From positions 1-7,619 of the forward strand of contig CAIZDF010000491.1 in assembly GCA_903931645.1 (NCBI GenBank): 7,619 bases of DNA. The letters run 5' to 3'. Under the pieces are notes generated by a model. It was not told where the DNA came from, did not search any database, and saw only the letters and a program-made list of their open reading frames with translations. Each line of letters opens with the position of its first letter. Position 1 is the stretch's first letter. Both the position numbers and the translations under genes were made by a program. Origin of the DNA: an uncultured Tolumonas sp. GTDB taxonomy: Bacteria > Pseudomonadota > Gammaproteobacteria > Enterobacterales > Aeromonadaceae. This document shows positions 6,365 through 7,619 of the stretch, one piece after another.

Positions 6365-6393
6365 AAAAAACCAAGGCACAGAAAGTGCCTTGG
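6365..6393 (-). terminator. Rho-independent terminator of the GH3 gene
   Basis: On the minus strand CCAAGGCAC and GTGCCTTGG form a perfect 9-bp stem around a five-base loop (TTTCT), followed at once by TTTTTT (6365-6370). It starts 21 bases after the GH3 stop codon. It separates the GH3 transcript from the MCP/binding-protein genes. Because the stem is symmetric and preceded by AAAAAA on the plus strand, only the minus orientation has a proper U-tract. Confidence 0.93.
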
Positions 6394-6414
6394 GTCGTTA
6401 CTTGGAATGAGACG

Positions 6415-7619
6415 TTATTTTTTTAACTGACCCTGACAATCAAGTTGCATCAGATCCTTACCCGGTTGCACTAACGTTGCAGGCACCCAGCGTACAGTGG
6501 CCAAATCAAGACGGGCCTTGCCACTGGTAGCAAAAATGAACGGCGTATTAACTTTCGTAAAATCCATGTCATCTTGCAGGCAGCTCAGAGGTAAACTCAG
6601 GGTAACCCATTTCCCAACAGGTAATTGACGCAGAGCAGGAGCAACTTCAAGGGCTTTTCCACAAGGCCAACCACATTGCAATCCCAACGTCATATTGCTA
6701 TCAGGCGCTTCTTGCATACGCAGAGTGACTTGCAGTTCGCTGTTAGCTTTCAGATAGCTGCGACGATCAGCCCCTTTCACTTGAGTGGTCTGCAATTGAA
6801 TGGTCGCGCCTGTATCAACACCCGGTTTGTTCTCACCCATAAATGTCACTGCACGTGCATCTTGCTGGCGAAGATAATCAATAGGCTGCACCTTGATGAA
6901 CTTCATTTCAGTCATGCTATTCCCTGAAACTTCCGTCCCCGTCCAATTACTGGCGTCGCCCATTCGCAGTCGGTGTTCTTCGCTCGCTTTTGGTCCAAAC
7001 AACTCCATGACTTTATCGGCGGCAGCCAACTTAGCAGGGTCAGATTCGTTACAACCAAACTTGCGATCATCCAAAGGAAGCGCATCCAAATTGCTGACCC
7101 GAGCGGCTACCGGTGATGCCTGTTTATAACTGAGGCCATAGCCATAAGGGAACAGTGGCGCCATAGGACCGTTAGGGTCTTGCTCAAAACTTGGGCGTTT
7201 CCAGTCCGGAATATTTTTTGGTGTACGATTGACCGTAGTCGCACACTTCAGGAATGGCCAAGAGAAAGAGAGACGCCCCTGGAAGTCATGTGCTACCTGG
7301 TTCTTATCATTTTTGAACAGCACATCAGTGATCCCTTCAGCTTCAGTTCCCGGCAACCAGGCCGCAACGAAGGCTGAGGAGAGGTTGATTTCTTCATTGA
7401 CGTACAGAGGGCGTCCGGAGAACAACACGGTAACAACAGGAATCCCGGCAGCTTTCAACTTTTTCAACGTCAGCAAATCATCGTGATAGCTGCTCTTTAA
7501 CTCGGAATAAGCGAGTGTTTTATTGTCAGGAATATCCCCAAACCATTCGGCATAAGGATCTTCCCCCATGACCATAATGGCCACATCCGGCTTAGCAGTC
7601 TTCAGATCGAGTGCTTTAG
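6415..7619 (-). CDS. GH3 beta-glucosidase / exo-1,4-beta-glucanase, ExoP-like (C-terminal 400 residues; 5' end off the window)
   Basis: Probable exported enzyme releasing glucose from non-reducing ends of beta-glucans or cellodextrins. The frame is open from the right edge to TAA at 6415-6417; it reads KALDLKTAKPDVAIMVMGED at the edge, so the apparent GTG start at 7584 is internal. Fragment residues 1-120 are the GH3 C-terminal alpha/beta domain (MVMGEDPYAE, SGRPLYVNEE at about 67, AAWLPGTEAEG at about 85), and 156-164 is the characteristic FPYGYGLSY. From about 220 onward is a beta-rich module with QCGWPCG, like the C-terminal domain of ExoP-type marine glucanases. The catalytic nucleophile Asp and any signal peptide lie in the missing N-terminal half; full length is probably about 800-850 residues. 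It is followed by its own terminator, then the chemoreceptor operon. Family is sure, exact specificity is not. Confidence 0.94.
   Translation of the reverse strand, partial: KALDLKTAKPDVAIMVMGEDPYAEWFGDIPDNKTLAYSELKSSYHDDLLTLKKLKAAGIPVVTVLFSGRPLYVNEEINLSSAFVAAWLPGTEAEGITDVLFKNDKNQVAHDFQGRLSFSWPFLKCATTVNRTPKNIPDWKRPSFEQDPNGPMAPLFPYGYGLSYKQASPVAARVSNLDALPLDDRKFGCNESDPAKLAAADKVMELFGPKASEEHRLRMGDASNWTGTEVSGNSMTEMKFIKVQPIDYLRQQDARAVTFMGENKPGVDTGATIQLQTTQVKGADRRSYLKANSELQVTLRMQEAPDSNMTLGLQCGWPCGKALEVAPALRQLPVGKWVTLSLPLSCLQDDMDFTKVNTPFIFATSGKARLDLATVRWVPATLVQPGKDLMQLDCQGQLKK

Noticed and set aside
6338..6366. Sigma-70 promoter from the perfect TTGACA at 6361-6366
   Set aside because: At 16-18 bases spacing the -10 candidates are TGGCTC, GGCTCA and GCTCAT, all poor matches; TTGACA is largely a by-product of the U-tract.
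6323..6379. Upstream ATG at 6379 as the MCP start (19 extra residues)
   Set aside because: It lies within the GH3 terminator stem, lacks a ribosome site and adds a charged leader before a typical MCP N-terminus; GGAGG supports 6322.
7582..7584. GTG at 7584 as start of the GH3 gene
   Set aside because: The frame stays open to the window edge and the residues upstream continue a conserved GH3 strand; the gene is truncated by the window.
1..7619. tRNA, rRNA, CRISPR array, insertion sequence or prophage signatures
   Set aside because: No cloverleaf, regularly spaced repeats, transposase or terminal inverted repeats were found on either strand.

Overview
The window looks like chromosomal DNA of a Gram-negative gammaproteobacterium. 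The evidence is a periplasmic solute-binding protein with a Sec-type signal, a two-TM chemoreceptor, an E. coli-like CRP site and purine-rich Shine-Dalgarno sites before every start. The base composition is moderate, and combining a cellobiose-type PTS with an ExoP-like family 3 glucosidase would suit an Aeromonadales-like (for example Tolumonas-like) bacterium. That placement is a low-confidence guess.

All six substantial genes lie on the minus strand, so transcription runs from high to low coordinates. In that order: (1) the C-terminal 400 residues of a GH3 beta-glucosidase/exo-glucanase, entering from the right edge and closed by a textbook rho-independent terminator; (2) a methyl-accepting chemotaxis protein with a large helical periplasmic domain; (3) nine bases later, a family 1 sugar-type solute-binding protein with no ABC permease or ATPase beside it; (4) a roughly 500-base AT-rich intergenic region holding a hairpin, a possible 30-residue plus-strand ORF, a CRP site and several palindromes; (5) a lactose/cellobiose-type PTS operon, EIIB then EIIC; (6) the first 274 residues of a GH1 6-phospho-beta-glucosidase, running off the left edge.

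Read together this is a beta-glucoside/cello-oligosaccharide locus. The GH3 enzyme would trim beta-glucans or cellodextrins outside the cytoplasm. The chemoreceptor and binding-protein pair would let the cell swim towards the products. The PTS would import and phosphorylate the disaccharide, and the GH1 enzyme would split the 6-phospho-disaccharide inside. The PTS operon appears to be under CRP activation and LacI/GalR-type repression, judged from its upstream palindromes. No EIIA gene and no regulator gene are visible.

The most interesting point is the compact two-gene MCP + orphan binding-protein operon. It resembles a dedicated indirect chemotaxis system, comparable in logic to TorT-TorS or MBP-Tar, and is probably directed at beta-glucosides.
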